In this document: in pieces, positions 1 through 7,235 of the stretch | Layout: the number at the start of each line of letters is the position of its first letter | Numbering within the stretch: position 1 is the first letter of the stretch | Assembly: GCA_017649745.1 (NCBI GenBank) | Contig: JAGCGE010000294.1 | Location: 1-8,112, forward strand | Direction of reading: 5' to 3' | DNA from: Clostridiales bacterium | GTDB taxonomy: Bacteria; Bacillota_A; Clostridia; Saccharofermentanales; Saccharofermentanaceae | DNA: 8,112 nt | Made by a program: the position numbers and the translations under genes | The notes under the pieces: generated by a model | Seen by the model: only the letters and a program-made list of their open reading frames with translations | Databases searched by the model: none | What the model was told of the DNA's origin: nothing

Positions 1-734
1 ATCTCTAAGATCGCTCTTGCTTCTCCGTAATTGCCATTACCGCAATAGCAGAGAGCCTTATTTATTATAAGATTGATCCTTGTTCCGATCTGATGAACGA
101 GAGCGTAGGATAGATAATCTTCAGCCTCTTCATACTTTCCGAGACTTACGAGTACTGAACCTATATGCAAGTTAAACAAGTAACCTGCATTATGAGCTTT
201 ATAGATCTCGAGGCTCTTCTCGATATCTCCCTTCAGCTGATATGTCTGCGCGAGCTGACCGTAAAGCTGTGTCTCATCGATATTCGGATCATAGTTCTGT
301 GGAACGAGCCTTATTGCCTGTTCATATAGCTCAATGGATTTCTCAACGTATTCTTCATTGATCTTGAACATTGCAGCATATGATCTGTAAAGATACGCGC
401 ACTCATATATGATCCTGAAGCTGTTAGGGTATTTCTTGATCGCCTTTGAAGCTTCATCAGGTCCCTGAGGATCCATCGTATCAGTCATCCTTCGAAGTCT
501 TTGTGCTAGGACCTCGATCCTGTTGTCTTTTACGTCGTAGCCTATAAGCACATCCATGGAGATATCGAAAAAGTCAGCCATCTCCATGAGGATCGACAGA
601 TCAGGAGTTGAAAGTCCTGCTTCCCACTTATGGACAGCGCCTACCGTTACATTGAATACTTCAGCGAGCTGCTCCTGGGTAAGTCCTCTTTCTTTTCGAA
701 AAGCCCTGATATTGTTTGGTAAGTTATTTTTCAT
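1..734 (-). CDS. XRE-family HTH regulator with TPR repeats (partial, C-terminus off the left edge)
   Basis: This is probably a cytoplasmic DNA-binding regulator. The frame is open from an ATG at 732-734 to the left edge, giving 244 residues and no stop. Residues about 5-65 form an XRE/Cro-type helix-turn-helix: the recognition region runs through GLTQEQLAEVFNV and VGAVHKWEAG, followed by the usual TPDLSILMEMADFFDIS segment and the DVLIGYD end. Residues about 105-244 look like tetratricopeptide helices, with YEQAIRLVP, GDIEKSLEIYKA, LGKYEEAEDYLSYAL and GNYGEARAIL as repeat signatures. The start is supported by AGGAG a few bases upstream. HTH plus TPR proteins often bind a peptide or partner protein through the TPR part; that role is inferred here. 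It lies downstream of the PrsW gene on the same strand, separated by a terminator, so it probably has its own promoter. No clean -35/-10 pair was found. Confidence 0.88.
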   Translation of the reverse strand, partial: MKNNLPNNIRAFRKERGLTQEQLAEVFNVTVGAVHKWEAGLSTPDLSILMEMADFFDISMDVLIGYDVKDNRIEVLAQRLRRMTDTMDPQGPDEASKAIKKYPNSFRIIYECAYLYRSYAAMFKINEEYVEKSIELYEQAIRLVPQNYDPNIDETQLYGQLAQTYQLKGDIEKSLEIYKAHNAGYLFNLHIGSVLVSLGKYEEAEDYLSYALVHQIGTRINLIINKALCYCGNGNYGEARAILE

Positions 735-796
735 ATCGGCTCCTTTCCTATACGGTCTGTATTGATCTTTATGTCTAGATTGTATAGGTTCAGAAC

Positions 797-837
797 AAAA
801 AAATGAATACACTATCCATACAAATAGTGTATTCATT
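797..837 (-). terminator. Intrinsic terminator after the PrsW gene
   Basis: A perfect 14-bp inverted repeat (802-815 with 824-837, 8-nt loop) is followed on the minus strand by seven T residues (797-803 on the plus strand are all A). It starts 27 nt past the PrsW stop codon, the right position and orientation for that transcript. The stem is AT-rich, so it is stable by length rather than G+C. On the plus strand there is only a broken T-run. The repeat could also act as a protein-binding palindrome for the downstream XRE-TPR gene. Confidence 0.8.
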
Positions 838-863
838 ATTATACCGTTAGTATAGTTTCTGGT

Positions 864-1799
864 TTAACGCTGTATCTGAGACTGTGCGTGAGGTCCCGGA
901 AAACCGCAGGTACCGCAGAATTTAAAGGTGCAGAGCGTTCCGCACTGAGGACAATACCATGTCGTATTGATAGGGCGCTGTCTGCCACACTGCGAACAGA
1001 AGTTAAGGTAGTTCACTGTACCGCAGGTACAATTCCAGCTTCCGACGATGTTTGGTCTGTAAACTGTCTGGACCTGCTGCTCAGGAATAGTGACAATACA
1101 GAAATCGTGTCTTGAAGAATAGATGATAATGATAACTGATACAACGAACAGAACTATTACGAAGGCGATCCAGAGGATGAGGAAGATACCTGACAAGATA
1201 AATTCGTCAGAATTACTTCCGATCATAATGATCGCATCATAAACACCGTGTATAGCTATCGGTACGATCAATGCCAGGATTGTATGAAGGACATAAGCTC
1301 CTGTCTTCTTGGTGATGCTGGCATACTTCGCTTTGCTGTAGAAAAATCCCATGAATACTGCGAAACATGCGTGACCAGGTACAGCAGTGAGCATACGAAG
1401 GATTGCCGTTCCAATGCCGTTATTGAATACATAATTGACATTCTCGAGGGCGGCAAATCCCAATGAGACAAAGACTGCATAGACGATCGCATCGTAACTA
1501 TACGTAAAGTGTTTGTTCTTCCAGGTGATAAGCCTTAAGATCACGAACTTACCAAGTTCTTCTGCCGGACCTACGATCAGGAGTGTTAAGATCAGTGTCT
1601 TTAATATCGATTCGTAAGGAAACAGTATCTCAAGGATAATACTGCCGACATTTTCGAGTATGATGGCAGATATAACGGTACCCATTCCCGCGAAGAACAA
1701 AGCGACAAGAAGACCGAACGGTTCTTTGGTGTTCTTATCATTAAAGTAAATGAAACATAGAAGTCCCGCTACAGGGACTAACGCTAACGCAAATAACAT
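864..1799 (-). CDS. PrsW-family intramembrane metalloprotease with C-terminal zinc ribbons
   Basis: This is a 311-residue membrane protein of the PrsW family. The characterised Bacillus subtilis PrsW cleaves the anti-sigma factor RsiW; the target here is unknown. Residues 1-228 hold about seven hydrophobic segments. Family motifs are visible: GPAEELGK (E80, E81, K84), the second-motif glutamate in FAALENVNY (E119), PGHACFAVFMG (H143) and HGVYDA (H184, D188). Residues 255-298 form two zinc ribbons on the probably cytoplasmic tail. The first is C257-x-C259 with C268-xx-C271 in a RanBP2-like W-x-C pattern including N263. The second is C283-xx-C286 with C295-xx-C298. The start is supported by AAGGAG upstream of the ATG. 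The gene is divergent from the XRE/CPBP operon across a 192-bp gap. I leave the symbol empty because orthology to prsW proper is not shown and the ribbons are extra. Confidence 0.88.
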   Translation of the reverse strand: MLFALALVPVAGLLCFIYFNDKNTKEPFGLLVALFFAGMGTVISAIILENVGSIILEILFPYESILKTLILTLLIVGPAEELGKFVILRLITWKNKHFTYSYDAIVYAVFVSLGFAALENVNYVFNNGIGTAILRMLTAVPGHACFAVFMGFFYSKAKYASITKKTGAYVLHTILALIVPIAIHGVYDAIIMIGSNSDEFILSGIFLILWIAFVIVLFVVSVIIIIYSSRHDFCIVTIPEQQVQTVYRPNIVGSWNCTCGTVNYLNFCSQCGRQRPINTTWYCPQCGTLCTFKFCGTCGFPGPHAQSQIQR

Positions 1800-1932
1800 A
1801 ATAATCTCCTTATTCCCATGAATGAATCTTGATCATCATTCTGTATTGTACTATACACTTTTTGATTTTAATATCGCACTTATCGAAAAATAACCCAAAG
1901 TACTGGTATCACGCAACTCTATGAATCATAGA

Positions 1933-1960
1933 TTGAAAAACCGCAACGGTTTTGTATACT
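1933..1960 (+). promoter_or_regulatory. Promoter of the XRE/CPBP operon
   Basis: TTGAAA at 1933-1938 and TATACT at 1955-1960 are separated by 16 bp, a good sigma-A type promoter. Transcription would begin near 1967, about 25 nt before the start codon. The spacer contains a perfect palindrome that probably serves as an operator. Confidence 0.72.
1937..1953. promoter_or_regulatory. Operator-like palindrome between -35 and -10
   Basis: AAAACCG and CGGTTTT form a perfect 7-bp inverted repeat with a CAA spacer, placed inside the promoter spacer. The half-site recurs as AAACCGT at 1974-1980, close to the ribosome binding site. A second perfect palindrome, CTATGA-A-TCATAG (1919-1931), abuts the -35 box. 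Binding here would block RNA polymerase. The natural candidate is the XRE protein encoded just downstream, by analogy with other XRE regulators; this is inferred. Confidence 0.5.
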
Positions 1961-1980
1961 TGAGACATCAAGGAAACCGT

Positions 1981-1985
1981 GGAGG
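1981..1985 (+). promoter_or_regulatory. Ribosome binding site that fixes the XRE start
   Basis: GGAGG touches a possible TTG start at 1986, is 3 nt from ATG 1989 and 6 nt from ATG 1992. Only the last spacing is comfortable, so translation is placed at 1992. Confidence 0.65.
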
Positions 1986-1991
1986 TTGATG

Positions 1992-2537
1992 ATGGATACG
2001 AAAGAATTCGGATCATTTATCGCTAAGCAGCGTAAAGCAGTCGGACTGACTCAAAAAGAGCTGGCAGAGAAACTGATGGTTACAGACAAGGCTATAAGCC
2101 GATGGGAGAACGGGCACGGATATCCGGATATCGAGACGCTCGAAGAACTCTCGTCTGCACTGGATGTCAGTCTGCTCGAGCTTATGCACAGCAAGAAGAA
2201 TGAGACGGATTCGGTTACTGTCGAAGAGGCAAGTAAAACGATATCAGATACCATTAAGATGAACCTCGGCGACAGGCGTAGGGAAAGAAAGATGACGATC
2301 TTATTTCTTACGGTATCGCTCCTGGTTATCCTTTTTCTGTCGATATTCAGAGGGGCAGGAAAGATCCTGATCATCACTGTCGCGGTAGGACTGGCCTATC
2401 TGATAGGCGCATTGCTGATGCTGTTCGATTTCAAGAGATTTCGAAGTCTCAGATTCCTGTTCTATGCGATCCTGATGCTTATCATTGTTGCAGCTGTCCT
2501 GTTCCTGTTGTTGGCAGTTAATATCAAAAGCGTATAA
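1992..2537 (+). CDS. Membrane-anchored XRE-family HTH regulator
   Basis: This is a 181-residue protein with an N-terminal DNA-binding domain and a membrane-embedded C-terminus. Residues about 5-62 are a clear XRE helix-turn-helix: GLTQKELAEKLMVTDKAISR and the WENGHGYPDIETLEELSSAL segment. A basic, charged linker (about 68-100, ending DRRRERK) leads to three hydrophobic segments at about 102-119, 124-145 and 153-176. The positive linker suggests the HTH end is cytoplasmic. HTH proteins of this layout are common in Firmicutes next to membrane-protein genes, where they usually act as local repressors. The next gene, a CPBP protease, starts 17 bp after the stop and should be co-transcribed. Autoregulation through the palindromes in its promoter is likely but inferred. 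I start at ATG 1992 rather than TTG 1986 or ATG 1989 because of ribosome-binding-site spacing. Confidence 0.87.
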   Translation: MDTKEFGSFIAKQRKAVGLTQKELAEKLMVTDKAISRWENGHGYPDIETLEELSSALDVSLLELMHSKKNETDSVTVEEASKTISDTIKMNLGDRRRERKMTILFLTVSLLVILFLSIFRGAGKILIITVAVGLAYLIGALLMLFDFKRFRSLRFLFYAILMLIIVAAVLFLLLAVNIKSV

Positions 2538-2554
2538 ATTCGGAGGAAGATCTT

Positions 2555-3214
2555 ATGTCTAAAGAAAGATCCGCTGATCGCAGCGGTGTGTTAAAGTGCG
2601 CCATTTTTATGGCTTTGTTCCTGGTTACATTGATCATTAGTAGATTATTGGATGTTAATGCTTTCAAGCTTCCAAGATATGTTGTTCTCTTCATTATAGG
2701 TGTGATCTTATTCAAAGATGATTTTCTAAAGGGATTAAAGGATTGGAAGGCTCATCCTCTTAAGAATTCTATCTGGCTTGTATGCGGATTTCTGTCGATC
2801 TATATAGCTCAGATAATCGGTGCGATACCAGAGAGTATCTTCTATCCGGATTATGGTGGTATGAATACCGATTCCGTTATAGATGCCATGAGAGTTCTTT
2901 CTCCGTTGATCTATATACCGATCATGGGAATATGCGGTCCAATATTAGAAGAGATCATCTTTAGGCTTATCCTGGTAGATAAGCTTAGAGGCAAGATCCC
3001 GGGCGTAATACTCGTGATAATGTCGGGATTACTTTTCACGATCTATCACATGCATGCTGTATCAGCGCCGGAGTTCTTAAGTTGTCTTCCGCACGGCATG
3101 ACAGGAGCAGTGTATGCGATCGTGATGTTAAAGAATAAGAATATTACGACAACCTGCGGAATGCACATTTTATTCAATACTCTCTGTCTGATAACTTATT
3201 CGATCAGTCTGTGA
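2555..3214 (+). CDS. CPBP-family (type II CAAX/Abi) intramembrane metalloprotease
   Basis: This is a 219-residue membrane protein, a normal length for the family. The three conserved motifs are present: EEIIFR (E132, E133, R137), FTIYH (F161, H165) and HILFN (H204, N208). The glutamates and histidines form the metal-dependent active site in characterised members. About six hydrophobic segments surround them, including 14-32, 42-54, 72-90, 116-131, 148-164 and 182-192. Family members process prenylated proteins in eukaryotes; in Gram-positive bacteria many are bacteriocin-immunity or peptide-processing proteins. No bacteriocin precursor is visible here, so the substrate is open. GGAGG at 2542-2546 supports the start. 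It is the second gene of the XRE operon, and its stop codon lies 4 bp from the convergent ABC ATPase gene. Confidence 0.9.
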   Translation: MSKERSADRSGVLKCAIFMALFLVTLIISRLLDVNAFKLPRYVVLFIIGVILFKDDFLKGLKDWKAHPLKNSIWLVCGFLSIYIAQIIGAIPESIFYPDYGGMNTDSVIDAMRVLSPLIYIPIMGICGPILEEIIFRLILVDKLRGKIPGVILVIMSGLLFTIYHMHAVSAPEFLSCLPHGMTGAVYAIVMLKNKNITTTCGMHILFNTLCLITYSISL

Positions 3215-3218
3215 TCGA
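3200..3218. repeat. Short hairpin between convergent gene ends
   Basis: TCGATCA and TGATCGA form a perfect 7-bp inverted repeat with a 5-nt loop. It covers the stop codon of the CPBP gene and abuts the stop of the ABC ATPase gene. Neither strand has a following T-run, so it is at best a weak bidirectional terminator. Confidence 0.35.
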
Positions 3219-3971
3219 TCAGTATCCTGCGAGGAATGCCTTGGTCCTGTCATTTTTCGGATTATTGATAAGGTCCTTGGCAGATCCTTCCTCGATTATC
3301 ACGCCGCCGTCCATGAAGATGATCCTATCAGCTACATCTCGTGCGAAGCTCATCTCATGAGTTACGATGACCATCGTCATCTTCTCTTCGGCAAGATCCC
3401 TGATGACCTTTAATATGCCTGCAGTAAGCTCTGGATCGAGCGCCGATGTCGGCTCATCGAAAAAGATGATATCGGGATTTGTGGCGAGAGCTCTTGCGAT
3501 ACCTACACGCTGCTGCTGACCACCTGAGAGATTACAAGGGTAAGCATCAGCTTTGTCGAGCATTCCCATCTTGGAAAGAAGCTGATCGCAGATCTTGTCT
3601 GCTTCTTCTTTCTTCATCTTGTGAACATGTATCAGTGCTTCCGTGATATTTCTGCGTACTGAGAAGTGAGGGAAGAGGTTAAAGCCCTGGAACACCAGAC
3701 CGAACTTGCTCCTTACTTCCTGAAGCATCTTCTTGTCGCAGTAAATAGCTTTATCGTTCTTTGTCGTAACAAGAGGATCGCCGCCAATTATGATCTCGCC
3801 TTTGTCGATCGTCTCAAGAGTCGTAGCACAACGAAGGAGCGTCGATTTACCGCCGCCTGAAGGACCGATAACTGCGACAACTTCACCTTTTTCGACAGTG
3901 AGGTCGATACCCTTAAGTACGTTAAGGGATCCGAAGGATTTATGTATATTTTTCATTTCAAGAACGCTCAT
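3219..3971 (-). CDS. Polar amino-acid ABC transporter, ATP-binding protein
   Basis: This is the 250-residue ATPase that drives amino-acid import, acting on the cytoplasmic face as a dimer. All nucleotide-binding motifs are intact: Walker [10 protein letters not shown] (36-44), Q-loop glutamine in [11 protein letters not shown] (Q95), signature LSGGQQQRV (148-156), Walker B IIFFDEP with the catalytic E173, the D-loop SALDP, and the switch histidine in VTHEMSFA (H205). Length and motifs match the GlnQ/HisP/ArtP group. It is the last gene of a three-gene operon, starting 12 bp after the permease stop, with GGAGG 5 nt before the ATG. The substrate cannot be read from the ATPase, so no symbol is given. 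Confidence 0.95.
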   Translation of the reverse strand: MSVLEMKNIHKSFGSLNVLKGIDLTVEKGEVVAVIGPSGGGKSTLLRCATTLETIDKGEIIIGGDPLVTTKNDKAIYCDKKMLQEVRSKFGLVFQGFNLFPHFSVRRNITEALIHVHKMKKEEADKICDQLLSKMGMLDKADAYPCNLSGGQQQRVGIARALATNPDIIFFDEPTSALDPELTAGILKVIRDLAEEKMTMVIVTHEMSFARDVADRIIFMDGGVIIEEGSAKDLINNPKNDRTKAFLAGY

Positions 3972-3983
3972 ATTATCCTCCGA

Positions 3984-4667
3984 TCACTGATAATAACTCA
4001 TTTTCTTTTCTATACGGTTCATGACGATCTCTACAAGTCCGTTGAACACATAGTAGAACACGCCTGCGATAAAGAGCGGTATGACAGATGCCTGTGAAGC
4101 GCTGATCTGCTTTGCGACCGTAAACATTTCTATTACTGAGATCGCCTGCGCGAGAGAAGTATCCTTTACGAGGGTGATGATCTCGTTTGTAACCGCAGGA
4201 AGTACACGCTTGATGACCTGCGGCAGTATGATCCTGAAATATGTCTGTGCTTTCGAAAAGCCCAAGACGGTTGCAGCTTCGTACTGACCCTTAGACATCG
4301 ACTGGATACCGGATCTGAAGATCTCACCAAAGTATGCTGCATAGTTTATGGAAAATCCGATGACAGCTGCGATGTTACGATAGTCAATAGGGCCAAGTTT
4401 AAGAGTTCTAAGATTGATGTTGAACAGGTAATAAGGTCCGAAATAAACGAGCAACAGCTGGAGCATGAGAGGAGTTCCTCTCATGACAGAGATATAGAAT
4501 CGTACCAGAGATCTGACGACGACATTCTTGGACATCCTGCCTTTAGCGACCAGAAGTCCGAGCGGGATAGAGAATATCAGCGTCAGAAAGAAAAGTACTA
4601 TTGAAGTGAGAAATCCTGACCCGAGTTGGGTCAGGATACTTAATAACTTATCGAGAAACTCGTTCAT
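3984..4667 (-). CDS. Polar amino-acid ABC transporter, permease (HisMQ family)
   Basis: This is a 227-residue inner-membrane permease of the His/Glu/Gln/Arg type. It has about five hydrophobic segments (roughly 17-42, 55-80, 98-118, 157-180, 195-216). The family hallmarks are RGTPLMLQ at 63-70 and the EAA loop at 130-150, reading EAATVLGFS and FRIILPQ, which docks onto the ATPase. Only one permease gene is present, so the protein probably works as a homodimer. It begins 18 bp after the stop of the binding-protein gene; the ribosome binding site is only a modest AGG, so some translational coupling is possible. Next in the operon is the ATPase. Confidence 0.94.
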   Translation of the reverse strand: MNEFLDKLLSILTQLGSGFLTSIVLFFLTLIFSIPLGLLVAKGRMSKNVVVRSLVRFYISVMRGTPLMLQLLLVYFGPYYLFNINLRTLKLGPIDYRNIAAVIGFSINYAAYFGEIFRSGIQSMSKGQYEAATVLGFSKAQTYFRIILPQVIKRVLPAVTNEIITLVKDTSLAQAISVIEMFTVAKQISASQASVIPLFIAGVFYYVFNGLVEIVMNRIEKKMSYYQ

Positions 4668-4685
4668 TGGAACCTGCCTGTAGGA

Positions 4686-5474
4686 TTATTTACCGATGAT
4701 AGTGATGTCTTCGCCGAACCACTCGTTGGAGATCTTAGCCATTGTACCATCTTTAGCCATCTCTTCGAGTGTTGACTGAACCTGATCTCGAAGCGCTGTG
4801 TTGCCGAGTTCGAATCCTACACCGTATGTCTCGCTTGCAACTGTCTCGTCGAGAACAGTAAAGTCCTTGCCGACTTTCTGGATCTGATAACGAGCAACGA
4901 TCTCGTCCATTACGATAGCGTCAACAGCGCCTGACTCGAGTTCCATCATTGCGTTAAGGTAGTTATCCTCTTCGAGAAGTGTTCCGATAGAAGCCTTAAG
5001 ATCAGCATTGTCATTTACTGCCTGTAATCCTGAAGAATCCTTCTGAACTGCAACTGTCTTTCCTGAAAGATCATCAAGTGTCTTGATATCGGAATCGGCA
5101 TTTACTACTACGACCTGATCGTTCTCCATATAAGCATCAGTCCATGCATACTGGTCTTCACGTCCGCTGATAGTGAAACCGTTCCAGATGCAGTCGATAT
5201 TACCTGATTTTAATTCCTGATCCTTGCTGTCCCAGTTGATCGGCTGAGCTACGAATTCATAACCCATACGGTTTGCAGCTTCTTTAGCAAGATCCAGATC
5301 GAATCCTATATAATTGCCGTTATCATCTGTAAATCCCATAGGAGGGAATTCAGCATCAAAACCTACGACAAATTCTTTCTTGGTAGTGTCCTTGTTTCCA
5401 TTTTTATCAGAACAAGAAGCGAAAACGCCGAGCATCATTACAGATGCAAGAGCCAATGCAACTAACTTTTTCAT
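4686..5474 (-). CDS. Amino-acid ABC transporter substrate-binding lipoprotein
   Basis: This is a 262-residue extracellular solute-binding protein, family 3. Residues 1-20 are a lipoprotein signal peptide (MKK, then a hydrophobic stretch to GVFAS) and C21 is the predicted lipidated cysteine, which would anchor it outside the cell membrane. The lipobox is slightly off consensus, with F at -3. Ligand-site features of the family are visible: FPPMGF (43-48), GFDLDLAKE (57-65), the WNGFTISGR segment (97-105) with R105 likely holding the ligand carboxylate, and D190 in VDAIVMDEIVARY likely holding the amino group. The family binds polar amino acids; the exact ligand is unknown. GAGGT precedes the ATG, and a promoter lies 31-60 bp upstream. 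It is the first gene of the importer operon. Confidence 0.94.
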   Translation of the reverse strand: MKKLVALALASVMMLGVFASCSDKNGNKDTTKKEFVVGFDAEFPPMGFTDDNGNYIGFDLDLAKEAANRMGYEFVAQPINWDSKDQELKSGNIDCIWNGFTISGREDQYAWTDAYMENDQVVVVNADSDIKTLDDLSGKTVAVQKDSSGLQAVNDNADLKASIGTLLEEDNYLNAMMELESGAVDAIVMDEIVARYQIQKVGKDFTVLDETVASETYGVGFELGNTALRDQVQSTLEEMAKDGTMAKISNEWFGEDITIIGK

Positions 5475-5505
5475 AAGAATACCTCGCTTTATAATTTACA
5501 TCGTA

Positions 5506-5534
5506 ATTATAATAGTCGAGATTTTTAAAGTAAA
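5506..5534 (-). promoter_or_regulatory. Promoter of the amino-acid importer operon
   Basis: On the minus strand, TTTACT (5529-5534) and a perfect TATAAT (5506-5511) are separated by 17 bp. The predicted start near 5499 leaves a leader of about 25 nt, too short for a riboswitch or T-box. No terminator is seen between the upstream EAL gene and this promoter, so some read-through is possible. Confidence 0.7.
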
Positions 5535-5544
5535 GCGAAGGCCA

Positions 5545-7221
5545 TTATTTTAGAAGTTCCGGATGCTCTCTGCTTATAGTCTCGAGAATATTTGCGCATT
5601 TATAGTTCGTTTTCTGTATCGTTAAGATATATGTCTTTTCTGCCATCGAAGGCACCTTGGATAATCTGACGATATTCCAAGACTTTTCATCATCTTTAAG
5701 GCACATACGGAAGATATCTTGAATGAAACCTCTAGGGCTTGATTCGATCCTTTTAACCATGCTGTCAGGATCCAGGAACTTTAGATAACGCTCCTGATCT
5801 TCAACACAAACTTCGGCTTCGGTAAATTTCCTTATGCTCATCTGAAGATTTACTTCCTTATCGTATTGCGGGAGACTATTGGACGTATAAAGTCTGTTAG
5901 CAATACCTCTTTCAGGATAAACCAGTACTACAACATCATAAGTCGAGAAGAGCGAGTTACTGTAACTTATCATTTCCTTTGCTGTTTCGACTTCGCGTTC
6001 AGAGTCGAAGGTGCTCAAATAAAGAGCTATCATTGCACTGTCGGCTTTTCTCGCAAGACAGATAGCACTCAGTTTATAGTAGATCTCATTTTTATAATAT
6101 TCTATCTTCTTAATGGTTCCCAGTTTTATTGCGTCATCCAGCAACTTCTTCAGAAGAAGATAATCTTCAGCCCTATGGTTATTGAAATCATCTTCGAGAG
6201 CTGCGAGAGAATCATATCCGAGCTTTTTGATATTTTTAAGGTAACCGTTGCTGGCGTATACATATTTGGTCTTATCTTCAGTACATTCGAGAAGAGCGAT
6301 AGGAACTCCGGTAGTGCCTGATCTCGGATCGAAGATGTTTCCGTCTGCTTCTATTCCGAAGTAATCCTCCAGAGGATGGGCACTAAGGAGATTTATCTGG
6401 CCGATCTGACTCCAATATGACTTATCATCGTTCGATTCCAATAATATATTCTCTTTTTCGATCATGGAGATCAGATCTTCTTTAGGTACAGGCTTGGTGT
6501 AATAAAATCCCTGAAGGGCTTCGCAGCCTGCTGCCTGAAGGAAGAGTTGCTGGTCCTTTAGTTCCACGCCTTCTGCAAGAGTATGGATGCCGAGTGACTT
6601 AGCCATGTTGATCATGGATGCGAGAAGCTTCTGTCCCTTGACGGAGAAATCCTTAAGGAAGAGCATATCGAACTTCATCAGATCGAATTTGTAGTTCTTT
6701 AATACGTTCAGTGATGAATATCCGCTGCCGAAATCATCCATCCACATCGAAAAGCCTGCTTCATTGAATTTCTGAAGGACCTTGCTGAATGACTCAGCAT
6801 CTTCGAGCATCAATGTCTCAGTGATCTCCAGTTTGATCGCATCGTGAGGAACATTATGATCAGCAAGTATTCCGACAACACGGTCATACAGATCCTCATG
6901 TCTGAAGTCCTGTCTCGAGAGATTTACGGAGAATGAATGGATATGAAGACCACTGGTACAAAGGTCCTGATAGAATTTACAGGTCTGGCGTAAGATCTCC
7001 ATATCAAGATCAAATATGAGATCACATTCTTCCAGAACAGGAATGAACATAGCAGGGGAGAACATACCAAGGTCAGGATCGATCCAGCGCGCCAACGATT
7101 CAGCGCACATCATCCTACCGGTCATTGAACGATAGATAGGTTGATAATAAGCATGTATATGACCTTTCTCGATAGCTTCGAAAAAGTGATCGCTAAAGAA
7201 TGTAGGTTTATAATCCGTCAT
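5545..7221 (-). CDS. EAL-domain cyclic-di-GMP phosphodiesterase with PAS-like C-terminal half
   Basis: This 558-residue soluble protein probably hydrolyses cyclic di-GMP to pGpG. The EAL domain fills residues about 10-255. Its signature reads ESLARW (E41) rather than EAL. The other metal- and substrate-binding residues look intact: N100 in SVNLSRQDF, E132 and E135 in LEITE, DDFGSGYSSL (D162, D163), K183, AEGVE (E218) and QGFYYTKP (Q237). Activity is therefore expected. Residues about 303-407 and 424-536 show two alpha/beta stretches that resemble PAS-type sensor domains, an assignment made from pattern only. No signal peptide, membrane segment or GGDEF domain is seen. The EAL domain is N-terminal, the reverse of the more usual sensor-first order. 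The ribosome binding site is a modest GGGTGA. The gene stands alone, with a promoter and a palindrome just upstream. Confidence 0.9.
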   Translation of the reverse strand: MTDYKPTFFSDHFFEAIEKGHIHAYYQPIYRSMTGRMMCAESLARWIDPDLGMFSPAMFIPVLEECDLIFDLDMEILRQTCKFYQDLCTSGLHIHSFSVNLSRQDFRHEDLYDRVVGILADHNVPHDAIKLEITETLMLEDAESFSKVLQKFNEAGFSMWMDDFGSGYSSLNVLKNYKFDLMKFDMLFLKDFSVKGQKLLASMINMAKSLGIHTLAEGVELKDQQLFLQAAGCEALQGFYYTKPVPKEDLISMIEKENILLESNDDKSYWSQIGQINLLSAHPLEDYFGIEADGNIFDPRSGTTGVPIALLECTEDKTKYVYASNGYLKNIKKLGYDSLAALEDDFNNHRAEDYLLLKKLLDDAIKLGTIKKIEYYKNEIYYKLSAICLARKADSAMIALYLSTFDSEREVETAKEMISYSNSLFSTYDVVVLVYPERGIANRLYTSNSLPQYDKEVNLQMSIRKFTEAEVCVEDQERYLKFLDPDSMVKRIESSPRGFIQDIFRMCLKDDEKSWNIVRLSKVPSMAEKTYILTIQKTNYKCANILETISREHPELLK

Positions 7222-7235
7222 TGTTCACCCGATCG

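Noticed and set aside
556..765. 69-codon plus-strand frame over the XRE-TPR N-terminus
   Set aside because: It is antisense to a clear HTH coding region and has no supported start.
1841..1875. Promoter of the PrsW gene
   Set aside because: TATAGT and TACAAT -10 candidates exist on the minus strand, but no acceptable -35 lies at the right distance, so no site is called.
2051..2377. 108-codon open frame on the minus strand across the XRE gene
   Set aside because: It is serine-rich antisense translation of a strong XRE gene, without a supported start.
5475..5544. Possible riboswitch or T-box leader before the amino-acid importer
   Set aside because: The leader after the predicted promoter is only about 25 nt, with no structured element or terminator hairpin.
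5866..6321. 151-codon open frame on the plus strand inside the EAL gene
   Set aside because: It lies entirely antisense to a gene with clear EAL motifs, has no convincing ribosome binding site, and its translation matches no family I know.
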